A DNA stretch of 64,000 bases from Paracoccus onchidii (lineage in GTDB: Bacteria > Pseudomonadota > Alphaproteobacteria > Rhodobacterales > Rhodobacteraceae), in contig NZ_JAQBIE010000016.1 of assembly GCF_028294535.1 (NCBI RefSeq), positions 1 to 64,000 on the forward strand, given 5' to 3'. Each line of letters opens with the position of its first letter. Positions within the stretch are counted from its first letter, which is position 1. The notes below the pieces were generated by a model that was not told the DNA's origin, did no database searches, and saw only the letters and a program-made list of their open reading frames with translations. Below are positions 16,838 to 24,653 of the stretch, piece after piece. The position numbers were made by a program, and so were the translations under genes.

Positions 16838-18104
16838 GGTTCTTGTCTTTCTGTTCTTCGGACTGGCCCTTGTGGGGGTGCCGATTGCCTATGCCATTGC
16901 AGGTGCATCCATCGCCTATGTCGTGATGACAGGGACGCCTTGGCCCGTCGTGGGTCAGCGCATGATCGCAGGTGCGGACTCGTTTCCCCTATTGGCGGCG
17001 CCGCTCTTCATGCTGGCAGGTGCGATCATGAATGCCGGCGGCATCATGGCGCGGCTGTTGCGCCTGGCGGATGCGATGATCGGCCATGTCCGGGGCGGAT
17101 TGGCACAGGTCAACGTGCTGTCCAGCCTGTTGATGGCGGGTATGTCGGGTTCGGCCACAGCAGATGCCGCGGGGCAGGGCGCGACGATGATCCCGGCGAT
17201 GAAGAAATCCGGCTATCCCGCGCCGATGAGTGCCGTGGTTACATCGGCTTCTTCCGTCATCGGGCCGATCTTTCCCCCCAGTGTGCCCTTTGTGATTTAC
17301 GGATCGGTTGCACAGGTCTCGATCGGGCAACTGTTCATTGCCGGGATCGTGCCGGGGTTGATCATGACCGGTTTTCTGATCGGGACCGTCTATATCATGT
17401 CGCGTCGCGGGAACTATCGGACACGTGAACGGTTCGAAGCGGACGAGTTCTTTGTTGCTTTGCGTCATGCGGCTTTGGATCTGTTGCTGCCGGTGATTAT
17501 CGTTGGGGGGATCGTCGGGGGCATCTTTACGCCCGTCGAAGCGGCGGCCATCGCGGTGTTCTATGCCCTGCTGCTAGAGGTGGTGATCTTTCGCCAGTTG
17601 GCACCCCGCGCCTTGCTGCCCATCATCCTGGGTGCCGCGCGGCTGACGGCGATGATCATGTTCGTGATTGCGGTGTCAAACCTGTTTGGATGGATTCTGG
17701 TGCGCGAGGGCTTTGGGCGGGCGCTGGCCGATGCGTTGCTGTCGATTTCCTCGGATCCGGTGGTGCTGCGGTGTCTGGTGGTCGTGTTGCTGCTGGTCCT
17801 TGGGTTGTTGATCGAAACGGTGGTGCTGATCGTACTGGTCGTACCCATTCTTCTGACTCTTGCGCCGCAACTGATGATGGACCCGGTGCATCTGGGCGTG
17901 ACGGTGGTGTTCAGCACGATGTTGGGGCTGATCACGCCCCCGGTTGGCCTTTGCATGTTTCTGGTCAATGCCATCGCCGGGATCTCGGTGACGACTTATG
18001 CACGGGCTATTCTGCCGTATTTTCTTGCGCTTATCTGCTGTGCTTTCGTCATCGCGTTGGTTCCGCCTCTGACGACCTGGCTGCCGCAACTGTTGATGCG
18101 CTAA
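16827..18104 (+). CDS. dctM: TRAP transporter large membrane subunit DctM
   Basis: 425 residues, about 12 helices. It shows the DctM repeats: GMSGSATADAAGQGATMIPA, IGPIFPPSVPFVIYGSVAQV, and the second half FTPVEAAAIAVFYALLLEV and STMLGLITPPVGLCMFLVNA. It is the ion-coupled translocator of the TRAP system. It begins inside dctQ and is followed 24 bp later by the LhgO-like oxidase, so transport and oxidation are probably in one operon with the thioesterase. Confidence 0.93.
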   Translation: MAVEVLVFLFFGLALVGVPIAYAIAGASIAYVVMTGTPWPVVGQRMIAGADSFPLLAAPLFMLAGAIMNAGGIMARLLRLADAMIGHVRGGLAQVNVLSSLLMAGMSGSATADAAGQGATMIPAMKKSGYPAPMSAVVTSASSVIGPIFPPSVPFVIYGSVAQVSIGQLFIAGIVPGLIMTGFLIGTVYIMSRRGNYRTRERFEADEFFVALRHAALDLLLPVIIVGGIVGGIFTPVEAAAIAVFYALLLEVVIFRQLAPRALLPIILGAARLTAMIMFVIAVSNLFGWILVREGFGRALADALLSISSDPVVLRCLVVVLLLVLGLLIETVVLIVLVVPILLTLAPQLMMDPVHLGVTVVFSTMLGLITPPVGLCMFLVNAIAGISVTTYARAILPYFLALICCAFVIALVPPLTTWLPQLLMR

Positions 18105-18128
18105 CCGAAAACTGCAAAGGATGACTTG

Positions 18129-19319
18129 ATGAAGACCTATGACTATCTGATTGTCGGGGGTGGCATCGTTGGGCTTGCCGCAGGCCGCAGCTTGCAGCAG
18201 GCGCATCCCCGATCGCGCATCTTGCTGTTGGAAAAGGAAGAGGCCGTCGCCCGGCATCAGTCGGGGCGCAATTCGGGCGTGATCCACGCGGGGGTGTATT
18301 ATGCACCCGGCAGCCTCAAGGCACAGTTCTGCCGCGAAGGAAAACAGGAAATGCGGCGCTATTGTGAAGAACACGGCGTGCGCGTGGAAGCCTGCGGGAA
18401 GCTGATTGTCGCGGTTGACGAAGCCGAAACTGTCCGGCTGCAAGCCCTGGAAGATCGCGCGCGGGCCAACGGGATCGAGATCGAGCGGCTGACCCGGGCA
18501 GAGGCACGCCAGGCAGAACCGAATATCAAGGCGGAAGCGGCGCTTCTGTCGCCGTCGACCTGCATCGTTGATTTCGCCGAGGTCGCCCGCCTCATGGCCA
18601 GAGAATTTGAGGCTGCGGGTGGCACGATCGCTTTCGATCACGAAGTGATCGGGGGCAGCGAACAGGCCAACGGCGTCACGGTTCTTACAACCCGGGACCA
18701 ATTCGTCGCGGGCAAGGCGATCTTTTGCGCGGGTCTGCAGGCGGATCGGATGGCGAAGACATTCGGGGCCGAAATTGATTTTCGGATTGTTCCGTTCCGT
18801 GGGGAATATTTTCGCGTGAATAACCAGCCCGATGATTTCGTGCGTCACCTGATCTATCCCGTGCCTGATCCGGCGCGCCCCTTCTTGGGCGTGCATCTTA
18901 CCCGGAAGATGGATGGCGGTTTTACCGTCGGTCCGAATGCCGTGCTGGCCATGGCCCGTGAGGGGTATGGAAAGATGGATATTCGCCTGCGCGATCTTGC
19001 TGACTCGATGAGTTATCGTGGCTTTTGGCGGCTTGTGGCGGCGAATGCCGGTTCCGCGATGTCCGAGCTGTCGGCCTCGGCGCTGAAACGGCTTTATCTG
19101 CGGCGCGTGCAGCGCTACTGCGACCATATTCGTCTGCAGGACCTGTCGCGTTATCGGCCTGGTATCCGGGCACAGGCCGTGCGCCCCGACGGAACGCTGG
19201 TCGATGATTTTCTTTTTGCCCGCACCCGCCATACCCTCCATGTCTGCAATGCGCCATCGCCGGCGGCGACGTCATCATTGCCGATCGGCCGCCACATCGC
19301 GCAGAGCCTTTTGAACTGA
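18129..19319 (+). CDS. FAD-dependent L-2-hydroxyglutarate oxidase-like enzyme (LhgO family)
   Basis: 396 residues. The N-terminal Rossmann motif is YLIVGGGIVGLAAGRSLQ, followed by the LhgO hallmark RNSGVIHAGVYYAPGSLKA and the substrate-side segment FRIVPFRGEYFRV; the C-terminal FAD contact includes YRPGIRAQAVRPDG. Known LhgO enzymes oxidise L-2-hydroxyglutarate to 2-oxoglutarate and pass electrons to the quinone pool. ATG 18129 is chosen over TTG 18126 because AAAGGA ends 8 nt upstream. It is the last gene of the thioesterase-dctQM operon and ends before a strong stem-loop. A related 2-hydroxyacid as the true substrate is possible. Confidence 0.85.
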   Translation: MKTYDYLIVGGGIVGLAAGRSLQQAHPRSRILLLEKEEAVARHQSGRNSGVIHAGVYYAPGSLKAQFCREGKQEMRRYCEEHGVRVEACGKLIVAVDEAETVRLQALEDRARANGIEIERLTRAEARQAEPNIKAEAALLSPSTCIVDFAEVARLMAREFEAAGGTIAFDHEVIGGSEQANGVTVLTTRDQFVAGKAIFCAGLQADRMAKTFGAEIDFRIVPFRGEYFRVNNQPDDFVRHLIYPVPDPARPFLGVHLTRKMDGGFTVGPNAVLAMAREGYGKMDIRLRDLADSMSYRGFWRLVAANAGSAMSELSASALKRLYLRRVQRYCDHIRLQDLSRYRPGIRAQAVRPDGTLVDDFLFARTRHTLHVCNAPSPAATSSLPIGRHIAQSLLN

Positions 19320-19337
19320 GGTCAGGCTGGGGCAAAT

Positions 19338-19375
19338 GAGAAGGCGCCGATGGCTTGTGCCATCGGCGCCTTCTC
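19338..19375. terminator. Bidirectional terminator-like hairpin between convergent genes
   Basis: A perfect 17-bp stem (19338-19354 with 19359-19375) and a 4-nt loop TTGT, placed between the LhgO-like gene (plus) and the aminotransferase gene (minus). T-runs are poor on both sides, but a stem this long between converging stop codons is best read as a shared transcription end. Confidence 0.8.
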
Positions 19376-19413
19376 CGTTCTCGGTACTCATGCAGCGCTG
19401 CCGAAAAGGCAGG

Positions 19414-20823
19414 TCAGCCCTGCAACTTTTCCAGATCTGGTCCCGCTGCTTCCAGCGCATGGGCAAAGCGGGCGACCCCTTCATCCATTTCTTCCCGAGA
19501 GATGTTTAACGGAGGTGAGAAGGAGTTGACGGGAAGGAAGGGCAAAGCGCGCGGCAGGACACCGTGATCGAAGGCATGCTTGGAAACAACCTTGTGCGGT
19601 GCCGTGCCCTCGGGGAACGGCGTATTTGTTGCCTTGTCGGCAACATATTCGATCCCGATCATCAACCCCATGCCCCGCACATCGCCAACAAAGGGGGTGT
19701 CAGCGGTGGCCTGGCGAAGCGCCCTGAGCAGATAGCTGCCTGCCTCGCTTGCTTGCTCGACAAGGTTTTCCCGCTCGATCACGTCGATATTTGCCAGGGC
19801 AATGGCGCTGCCGACCGGATGGCCGGAATAGGTGAATCCATGCATGAAAGCGCCGGTTTCGTCGGATTTCGCGGCCAGCACATCATAGACACGATCACTG
19901 ATCATCGATGCGGACATCGGAAAGTAGGCACTGGTCAGCCCTTTCGCCAGCGATACGATGTCCGGTTTTAGATCAAAGGCCCCGGTGCCAAACCAATGGC
20001 CAAGCCGGCCAAAGCCCGTGATGACCTCGTCTGCAATCAGCAGGATGTCATGCTTGTCCAGCAGGGCCTGCACCTTTGCAAAGTAGCCGGGCGGTGGCAA
20101 GAAGACCCCGCCGGTGCCCATGACCGGTTCCGCGATGAACGCACCGATGGTTTCCGGTCCCTCGCGTTCGATCAGATTCTCAAGGTCGCGGACCATTCGG
20201 GCGCTGAACTGTGCTTCGCTTTCACCATTTTCAGCGTAGCGGTAAAAATGCGGGCACGAGGTGTGCAGCACATCTGGCAATGGCAGGTCGAACATCTTGT
20301 GGTATGCATCGATCCCGGTCAGGCTTGTCGCTGCCGCGGTCAGGCCGTGATAGGAACCGATGCGCGAGATGATCTTTTTCTTGGCCGGTTTGCCGCGCAG
20401 ATTGTTGTAATATCGCACAAGCTTGTAGGCCGTGTCATTCGCATCCGACCCGGAGGTGCCATAGAAGACGCGGTTCAGATGTCCCGCGCCGGCGTTCTCG
20501 GCGAAAAGCTGCACCAGACGTTCGGAAAGGCGCACGGTGTCCTTGGCGGCAGAATTGCCGAAATGGTGCTGATAGCTGAGATTGCGCAGCGCCTCGGCGC
20601 CTGCTTCGACCAGTTCGGGGCGACCATATCCAACGTTTACGCACCACAAGCCCGCGCCCATGTCGATATGTTCTTGTCCGGCGGCATCCTCAAGGATCGT
20701 TCCCTTCGCACGCGTGTAGAGCGTCGGGCCGGTGCGAGCCAGATCGGCAACCGAGCTGACGGGATGCAACATCGTCTTGCGCCCCATGGCGCCCAGATCG
20801 GCATTTGCTAGGGAGTCTTTCAT
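19414..20823 (-). CDS. Class III PLP-dependent omega-aminotransferase
   Basis: 469 residues of the omega-amino acid:pyruvate/putrescine:pyruvate aminotransferase group. Visible landmarks are the phosphate loop YGTSGSDANDTAYKL, RIGSYHGLTAA, the cofactor Asp265 in LLIADEVITGFGRLG, and the Schiff-base Lys294 in SLAKGLTSAYFPMSA. It moves the terminal amino group of an omega-amino acid or diamine to pyruvate or a similar acceptor, giving a semialdehyde. The dehydrogenase 24 bp upstream on the same strand would oxidise that product. The ATG has GGAG upstream. The exact amine (beta-alanine, GABA, 5-aminovalerate, taurine-type) cannot be told. Confidence 0.9.
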   Translation of the reverse strand: MKDSLANADLGAMGRKTMLHPVSSVADLARTGPTLYTRAKGTILEDAAGQEHIDMGAGLWCVNVGYGRPELVEAGAEALRNLSYQHHFGNSAAKDTVRLSERLVQLFAENAGAGHLNRVFYGTSGSDANDTAYKLVRYYNNLRGKPAKKKIISRIGSYHGLTAAATSLTGIDAYHKMFDLPLPDVLHTSCPHFYRYAENGESEAQFSARMVRDLENLIEREGPETIGAFIAEPVMGTGGVFLPPPGYFAKVQALLDKHDILLIADEVITGFGRLGHWFGTGAFDLKPDIVSLAKGLTSAYFPMSASMISDRVYDVLAAKSDETGAFMHGFTYSGHPVGSAIALANIDVIERENLVEQASEAGSYLLRALRQATADTPFVGDVRGMGLMIGIEYVADKATNTPFPEGTAPHKVVSKHAFDHGVLPRALPFLPVNSFSPPLNISREEMDEGVARFAHALEAAGPDLEKLQG

Positions 20824-20847
20824 GGTTTTCTCCAGGGCTTTGAGAAA

Positions 20848-22287
20848 TTAGGATTTTATTGTCGCGAAATGGGTGTCTAGATAGGCGTTGATCGCCTCTG
20901 ATCCGCCCTCGGTGCCATAGCCGCTGTCGCGAATCCCGCCAAAAGGAAGTTCGGGCAAGGCAAGGCCCACGTGGTTCACGCTCATCATGCCGACCTGAAC
21001 CTCGTCGACAAATCGGTGAATCGTGGCGTGATCGCGCGCGTAGGCATAGGATGCGAGGCCATAGTCGAGCCTGTTGGCCTCTTCGATCATGGAATCGATG
21101 TCCTGATAGCGGTTGATGATGGCCACGGGGCCAAAGGGTTCTTCGTTCATGATTCTGGCGCTGACGGGGGCATCGGTGATCACGGTGGGCGCAAAGAACC
21201 ACCCGGTATTGCCGATGCGCTTGCCCCCGGTCACGATGCGCGCACCCTGGGCGGTGGCATCCTGCAGTAAGGCTTCGATCGCGGGAATGCGGCGGCTGTT
21301 GGCCAGGGGGCCGATATTGCTATCGGGGTTGAACCCATCTGCGACAGTAAGGGCGTTTGTCGCGACTACAAAACGTTCGACAAAGGATTCAAAAATTGGT
21401 TCTTCCACCAGAAATCGCGTCGGCGAGATGCAGACCTGCCCTGCATTTCGGAACTTGTGGCCGACCATTTGCCCGATAGCCTTGTCGAGGTCGGCATCCG
21501 CAGCGACCAGCACCGGTGCGTGCCCGCCCAGTTCCATCGTTGCCGGTTTCATTTGCTGCCCGGCCAGACCGGCCAGCAGTTTCCCCACTGGAGTCGAGCC
21601 GGTGAAACTGATCTTGCGGATGGCACGATGCGCGATGAGATGTTCGGAAATCTGCGCCGGAACACCGAAGACCAGACCAATCACCCCCGCAGGCACCCCC
21701 GCATCGGCAAAGGCGCGTATCAGTTCCGCGGGCGCAGCGGGCGTTTCTTCCGGCGCTTTCACGATGACAGAGCAACCCGCGGCCAAGGCAACTGCAATCT
21801 TGCGCACAGCTTGATTTATCGGGAAATTCCACGGCGTGAATGCGGCGACCGGCCCGATGGGATGTTTCACCGCAATCTGCATCACGCCGGCCTGTCGTGC
21901 GGGGATCAACTGGCCATAGGTGCGTCTGCCTTCTTCGGCGAACCAGTCAATAATATCGGCCGCCGCCCGGATTTCGATCCGCGATTCCTCTAGCGGCTTG
22001 CCTTGCTCCTGCGTCATCAGAGCTGCGATCGGCTCGACCCGTGCGCGCAGCAACTCGGCGGCTGCGCGCATCAATGCCGATCGCTCCAGTGGGGACATCT
22101 TGCGCCAGATGTCGAAACCATGCGCTGCCGCGTCTGCCGCGTGGTCAAGATCGGCAGGTGTCGCGCAGGCGACCGTGCCAATGACGGTTGCAGTTGCGGG
22201 GTTGATCACATCAATCGTGGCACCTGTTTCCCCAGCGCGCCAGGTGCCGTTGATGAACAAGAACGTATCAGGATAGTTTGGCTTCAT
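20848..22287 (-). CDS. NAD(P)-dependent semialdehyde dehydrogenase (GabD-like)
   Basis: 479 residues with all aldehyde-dehydrogenase landmarks: TPWNFPINQAVRKIAVALAA, ISFTGSTPVGK, catalytic Glu252 in MELGGHAPV and the nucleophile Cys286 in NAGQVCISPTRF. The family neighbourhood is succinate/glutarate-semialdehyde dehydrogenase. With the adjacent aminotransferase it makes a two-step route from an omega-amino acid to a dicarboxylate, which the family III CoA-transferase upstream could activate. The gaps (24 and 42 bp) fit a single operon controlled from site 3 of the TGTATACA set. Confidence 0.9.
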   Translation of the reverse strand: MKPNYPDTFLFINGTWRAGETGATIDVINPATATVIGTVACATPADLDHAADAAAHGFDIWRKMSPLERSALMRAAAELLRARVEPIAALMTQEQGKPLEESRIEIRAAADIIDWFAEEGRRTYGQLIPARQAGVMQIAVKHPIGPVAAFTPWNFPINQAVRKIAVALAAGCSVIVKAPEETPAAPAELIRAFADAGVPAGVIGLVFGVPAQISEHLIAHRAIRKISFTGSTPVGKLLAGLAGQQMKPATMELGGHAPVLVAADADLDKAIGQMVGHKFRNAGQVCISPTRFLVEEPIFESFVERFVVATNALTVADGFNPDSNIGPLANSRRIPAIEALLQDATAQGARIVTGGKRIGNTGWFFAPTVITDAPVSARIMNEEPFGPVAIINRYQDIDSMIEEANRLDYGLASYAYARDHATIHRFVDEVQVGMMSVNHVGLALPELPFGGIRDSGYGTEGGSEAINAYLDTHFATIKS

Positions 22288-22329
22288 GTCGGGCCTTTGG
22301 CTGAATCACAAGAAGGGCGGCCGGGGGCG

Positions 22330-23502
22330 CTATCCGGGAATGTCGGCATCTGCCAATTCGCAGGTTTCGCGCCAGAGCCTGTCGATTTCATCGTTATGCT
22401 CACCCAGCAACGGTGCGTGATGGCGCACTGATCCGGGCGTCATGGACAGCTTGATCGGCACGCCCAATGTCTGATGTTCGCCTGCCACCGGATGGGTGAT
22501 GGGCACGACCATCTGCCGTTCCTTGGCAAGCGGATGCGCCAGCGCACGGTCGGTTGTCTGGATCACGCCGCATGGCACACCTTCGGCTTCCAGCGCAGCA
22601 AGCCAGTGTTCCGCCGAGTGCTTGATCAGTTCGGCCTCAAGATGGGGAACCAGCGCGCGGATATTGGCCACACGCTCGGCGTTGTTGGAAAATCGCGGGT
22701 CGTCGTTGAGATCTTCGCGTTTCAGCAACCGCAAGAGCTTCAGCCAAAAATTCTGTTGCGCGACACCGATGGTGATGTGATCGGAACCCGTGGCAAAGAT
22801 CTGATAGGGTGCCACGCCGCGGTGCCGTTGTCCAAGCCGCTCGGGCGCCTGACCGGTCGCGAAAACCCCCGCAGTTTCGTAAAGCTGCAATGACAGGCCC
22901 GCTTCGAAAAGGGACGCCTCGACCCATTGTCCCTTGCCCGTTTTATGGCGTGACTCGAGAGCGGTGAGCACCCCGATTGCCAGTTGCATGCCGGCGGTGA
23001 TGTCGCAGACCGGAATTGGCATGCGATGGGGGCCGGAATCTTCGGGTCCCGTCAGGGCCATCAGTCCGGTAAAACCCTGCAGCACCAGATCAAAACCACC
23101 CTTGGTGGCAAATTCTCCGTCGCGGCCATAACCTGAGATGGACGCATAGATCAGGCGGGGGTTGCGCTTGGACAGATCCGCATAACCAAGGCCCAGCCTG
23201 TCCATCGCACCGGTGCGATAGTTTTCGATCAGGACATCCGCCTGATCGACAAGTTCCAGGAAGCGCGCCTTTTGAACGGGGTCTTTCAGATTCATGGTGA
23301 CCGACTTCTTGTTGCGGTTCCACAGCATGAAAGGCGCACTCTCACCATTCACGAATGGTGGTTCGGTCCGGTTTTCATCGCCGACGCCGGGGCGTTCGAT
23401 CTTGATGACGTCTGCACCCTGATCCGCAAGTGTCATCGCGCAATAGGGGCCCGCGATAAAGCTTGCCAATTCCAGAACTTTCAAACCTTCAAGCGCCTGC
23501 AT
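22330..23502 (-). CDS. Family III (CaiB/BaiF) CoA-transferase
   Basis: 390 residues. The N-terminus LEGLKVLELASFIAGPYCAM, IKIERPGVGDENR, and the nucleophile Asp167 in PVCDITAGMQLAIG are those of the CaiB/BaiF family, which moves CoA between carboxylates through an aspartyl-CoA thioester. Members include succinyl-CoA:glutarate CoA-transferase. The start at 23502 has a GGAGG site; 14 upstream codons in frame were left off. It heads the operon with the semialdehyde dehydrogenase and aminotransferase and is divergent from an enoyl-CoA hydratase gene, so its role is probably activation of the dicarboxylate product. The acyl substrate is inferred, not shown. Confidence 0.9.
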   Translation of the reverse strand: MQALEGLKVLELASFIAGPYCAMTLADQGADVIKIERPGVGDENRTEPPFVNGESAPFMLWNRNKKSVTMNLKDPVQKARFLELVDQADVLIENYRTGAMDRLGLGYADLSKRNPRLIYASISGYGRDGEFATKGGFDLVLQGFTGLMALTGPEDSGPHRMPIPVCDITAGMQLAIGVLTALESRHKTGKGQWVEASLFEAGLSLQLYETAGVFATGQAPERLGQRHRGVAPYQIFATGSDHITIGVAQQNFWLKLLRLLKREDLNDDPRFSNNAERVANIRALVPHLEAELIKHSAEHWLAALEAEGVPCGVIQTTDRALAHPLAKERQMVVPITHPVAGEHQTLGVPIKLSMTPGSVRHHAPLLGEHNDEIDRLWRETCELADADIPG

Positions 23503-23528
23503 CTTGCAACCTCCAATCAAGCATATAT

Positions 23529-23536
23529 TGTATACA
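23529..23536. promoter_or_regulatory. TGTATACA operator, site 3 (CoA-transferase / enoyl-CoA hydratase divergent promoter)
   Basis: A perfect palindrome in the context ATATTGTATACACTCG, 27 bp before the CoA-transferase start and 63 bp before the GTG start of the hydratase. Same octamer as at 13527 and 15769. The position so near the start codon suits repression. Confidence 0.6.
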
Positions 23537-23598
23537 CTCGACAAGATTTAGCATGATCGATAATGTCGCACAAGAACTCAAATCGAAGGGAGAGAGGC

Positions 23599-24387
23599 GT
23601 GGAAACGTCGCAGGACATCGTTACCGAGGTGGATGACAAAGGAATCATGACCGTCACGCTGAACCGACCCGGCAAGAAAAACGCGATGCGTCTTGCCATG
23701 TGGCAGAGGCTGGGCGAGATTTTCCGAGAGGCGTCGGCAAAGGCCGGTATCACTGGCGTGATCCTGACGGGCGCGGGGGGGAATTTCTGTACCGGCGCCG
23801 ATATTTCCGAGTTTGATGACGTTCGCGCCACCCCGGAACAGGGGATGGAATACGACCGGATCAATGATGAGACCGTGCGGGCGATCCGAGATTGCGGCAA
23901 GCCTGTCTGTGCCGCGATTTCTGGCTATTGCGTCGGCGGAGGCATGAGCCTGGCGCTTGCTTGCGACTTTCGCGTCGCATCCTCTGGGGCGCGAATTGGA
24001 ATCACGGCAGGACGTTTGGGGCTTGTCTACAGCCTGATGGACTGTCAGCTCCTGATGGAGCAGGTCGGCTTGAAAAGTGCCAAGCGAATCCTGCTTGGCG
24101 CTGATATCTTCGATCTCGAACTGGCCCGGTCTCTGGGTTTGATCGACCTGCTCGCAGGCGCGGATGCGGATGCGCGTGCCAGAAAGCTCCTTCATCAGAT
24201 GGCGTGCAATGCCCCGCTTTCACAGGCCGGCAACAAGGCGATCTTGAATGCCATTGCCGATGGCAGCATTGCCGAACGACGGCAAGAGCTTGAACGCATG
24301 ATCAGCGCGAGTTTCGGCAGTGAAGATTATGCCGAAGGTCGCAAGGCATTCGCCGAACGCAGACCTGCGCATTTCAAGGGCAGGTAG
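23599..24387 (+). CDS. Enoyl-CoA hydratase/isomerase (crotonase family)
   Basis: 262 residues. Oxyanion-hole and CoA-site segments are GNFCTGADISEF and SGYCVGGGMSLALACDFRVA; GLVYSLMDCQLLMEQVG covers the helix where catalytic Glu/Asp residues vary between family members. The start is taken at GTG 23599, preceded by GGGAG; an ATG at 23563 would add 12 residues with no good ribosome site. It probably hydrates or isomerises the acyl-CoA formed through the divergent CoA-transferase. Dehydrogenase and thiolase genes to complete beta-oxidation are not in the window, and the thioesterase at 15838 may end the CoA stage instead. Confidence 0.88.
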   Translation: METSQDIVTEVDDKGIMTVTLNRPGKKNAMRLAMWQRLGEIFREASAKAGITGVILTGAGGNFCTGADISEFDDVRATPEQGMEYDRINDETVRAIRDCGKPVCAAISGYCVGGGMSLALACDFRVASSGARIGITAGRLGLVYSLMDCQLLMEQVGLKSAKRILLGADIFDLELARSLGLIDLLAGADADARARKLLHQMACNAPLSQAGNKAILNAIADGSIAERRQELERMISASFGSEDYAEGRKAFAERRPAHFKGR

Positions 24388-24653
24388 GGCGGGGCCTCTG
24401 CCAATCCTGCATCGGGCGGATGTGCAACAATTCCGCTGGCTGGCGTTGAATCCCGTCTTTCTGAGGTGATTTTCCGGTCTGCTTGAAAAATGCACCTATT
24501 CGCACGACTGCTTCTGACTGGGCCGGCGAGCGGGCATCGGCGGATAGCCTTGGGTGATGTCCGAATGGCACGCATCGTGGCGCTTTGCCGGACCTGACGA
24601 AGATCGTGGAACAGGCATTCATGCGGCTGGTCCGGCCGCACCAACGCCAGCCA

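Noticed and set aside
17676-19241. Minus-strand open frame of 521 codons
   Set aside because: It runs antisense through dctM and the LhgO-like gene, which have complete family motifs. Its translation is rich in His, Arg and Gln without any recognisable motif, as expected for a shadow in GC-rich DNA.
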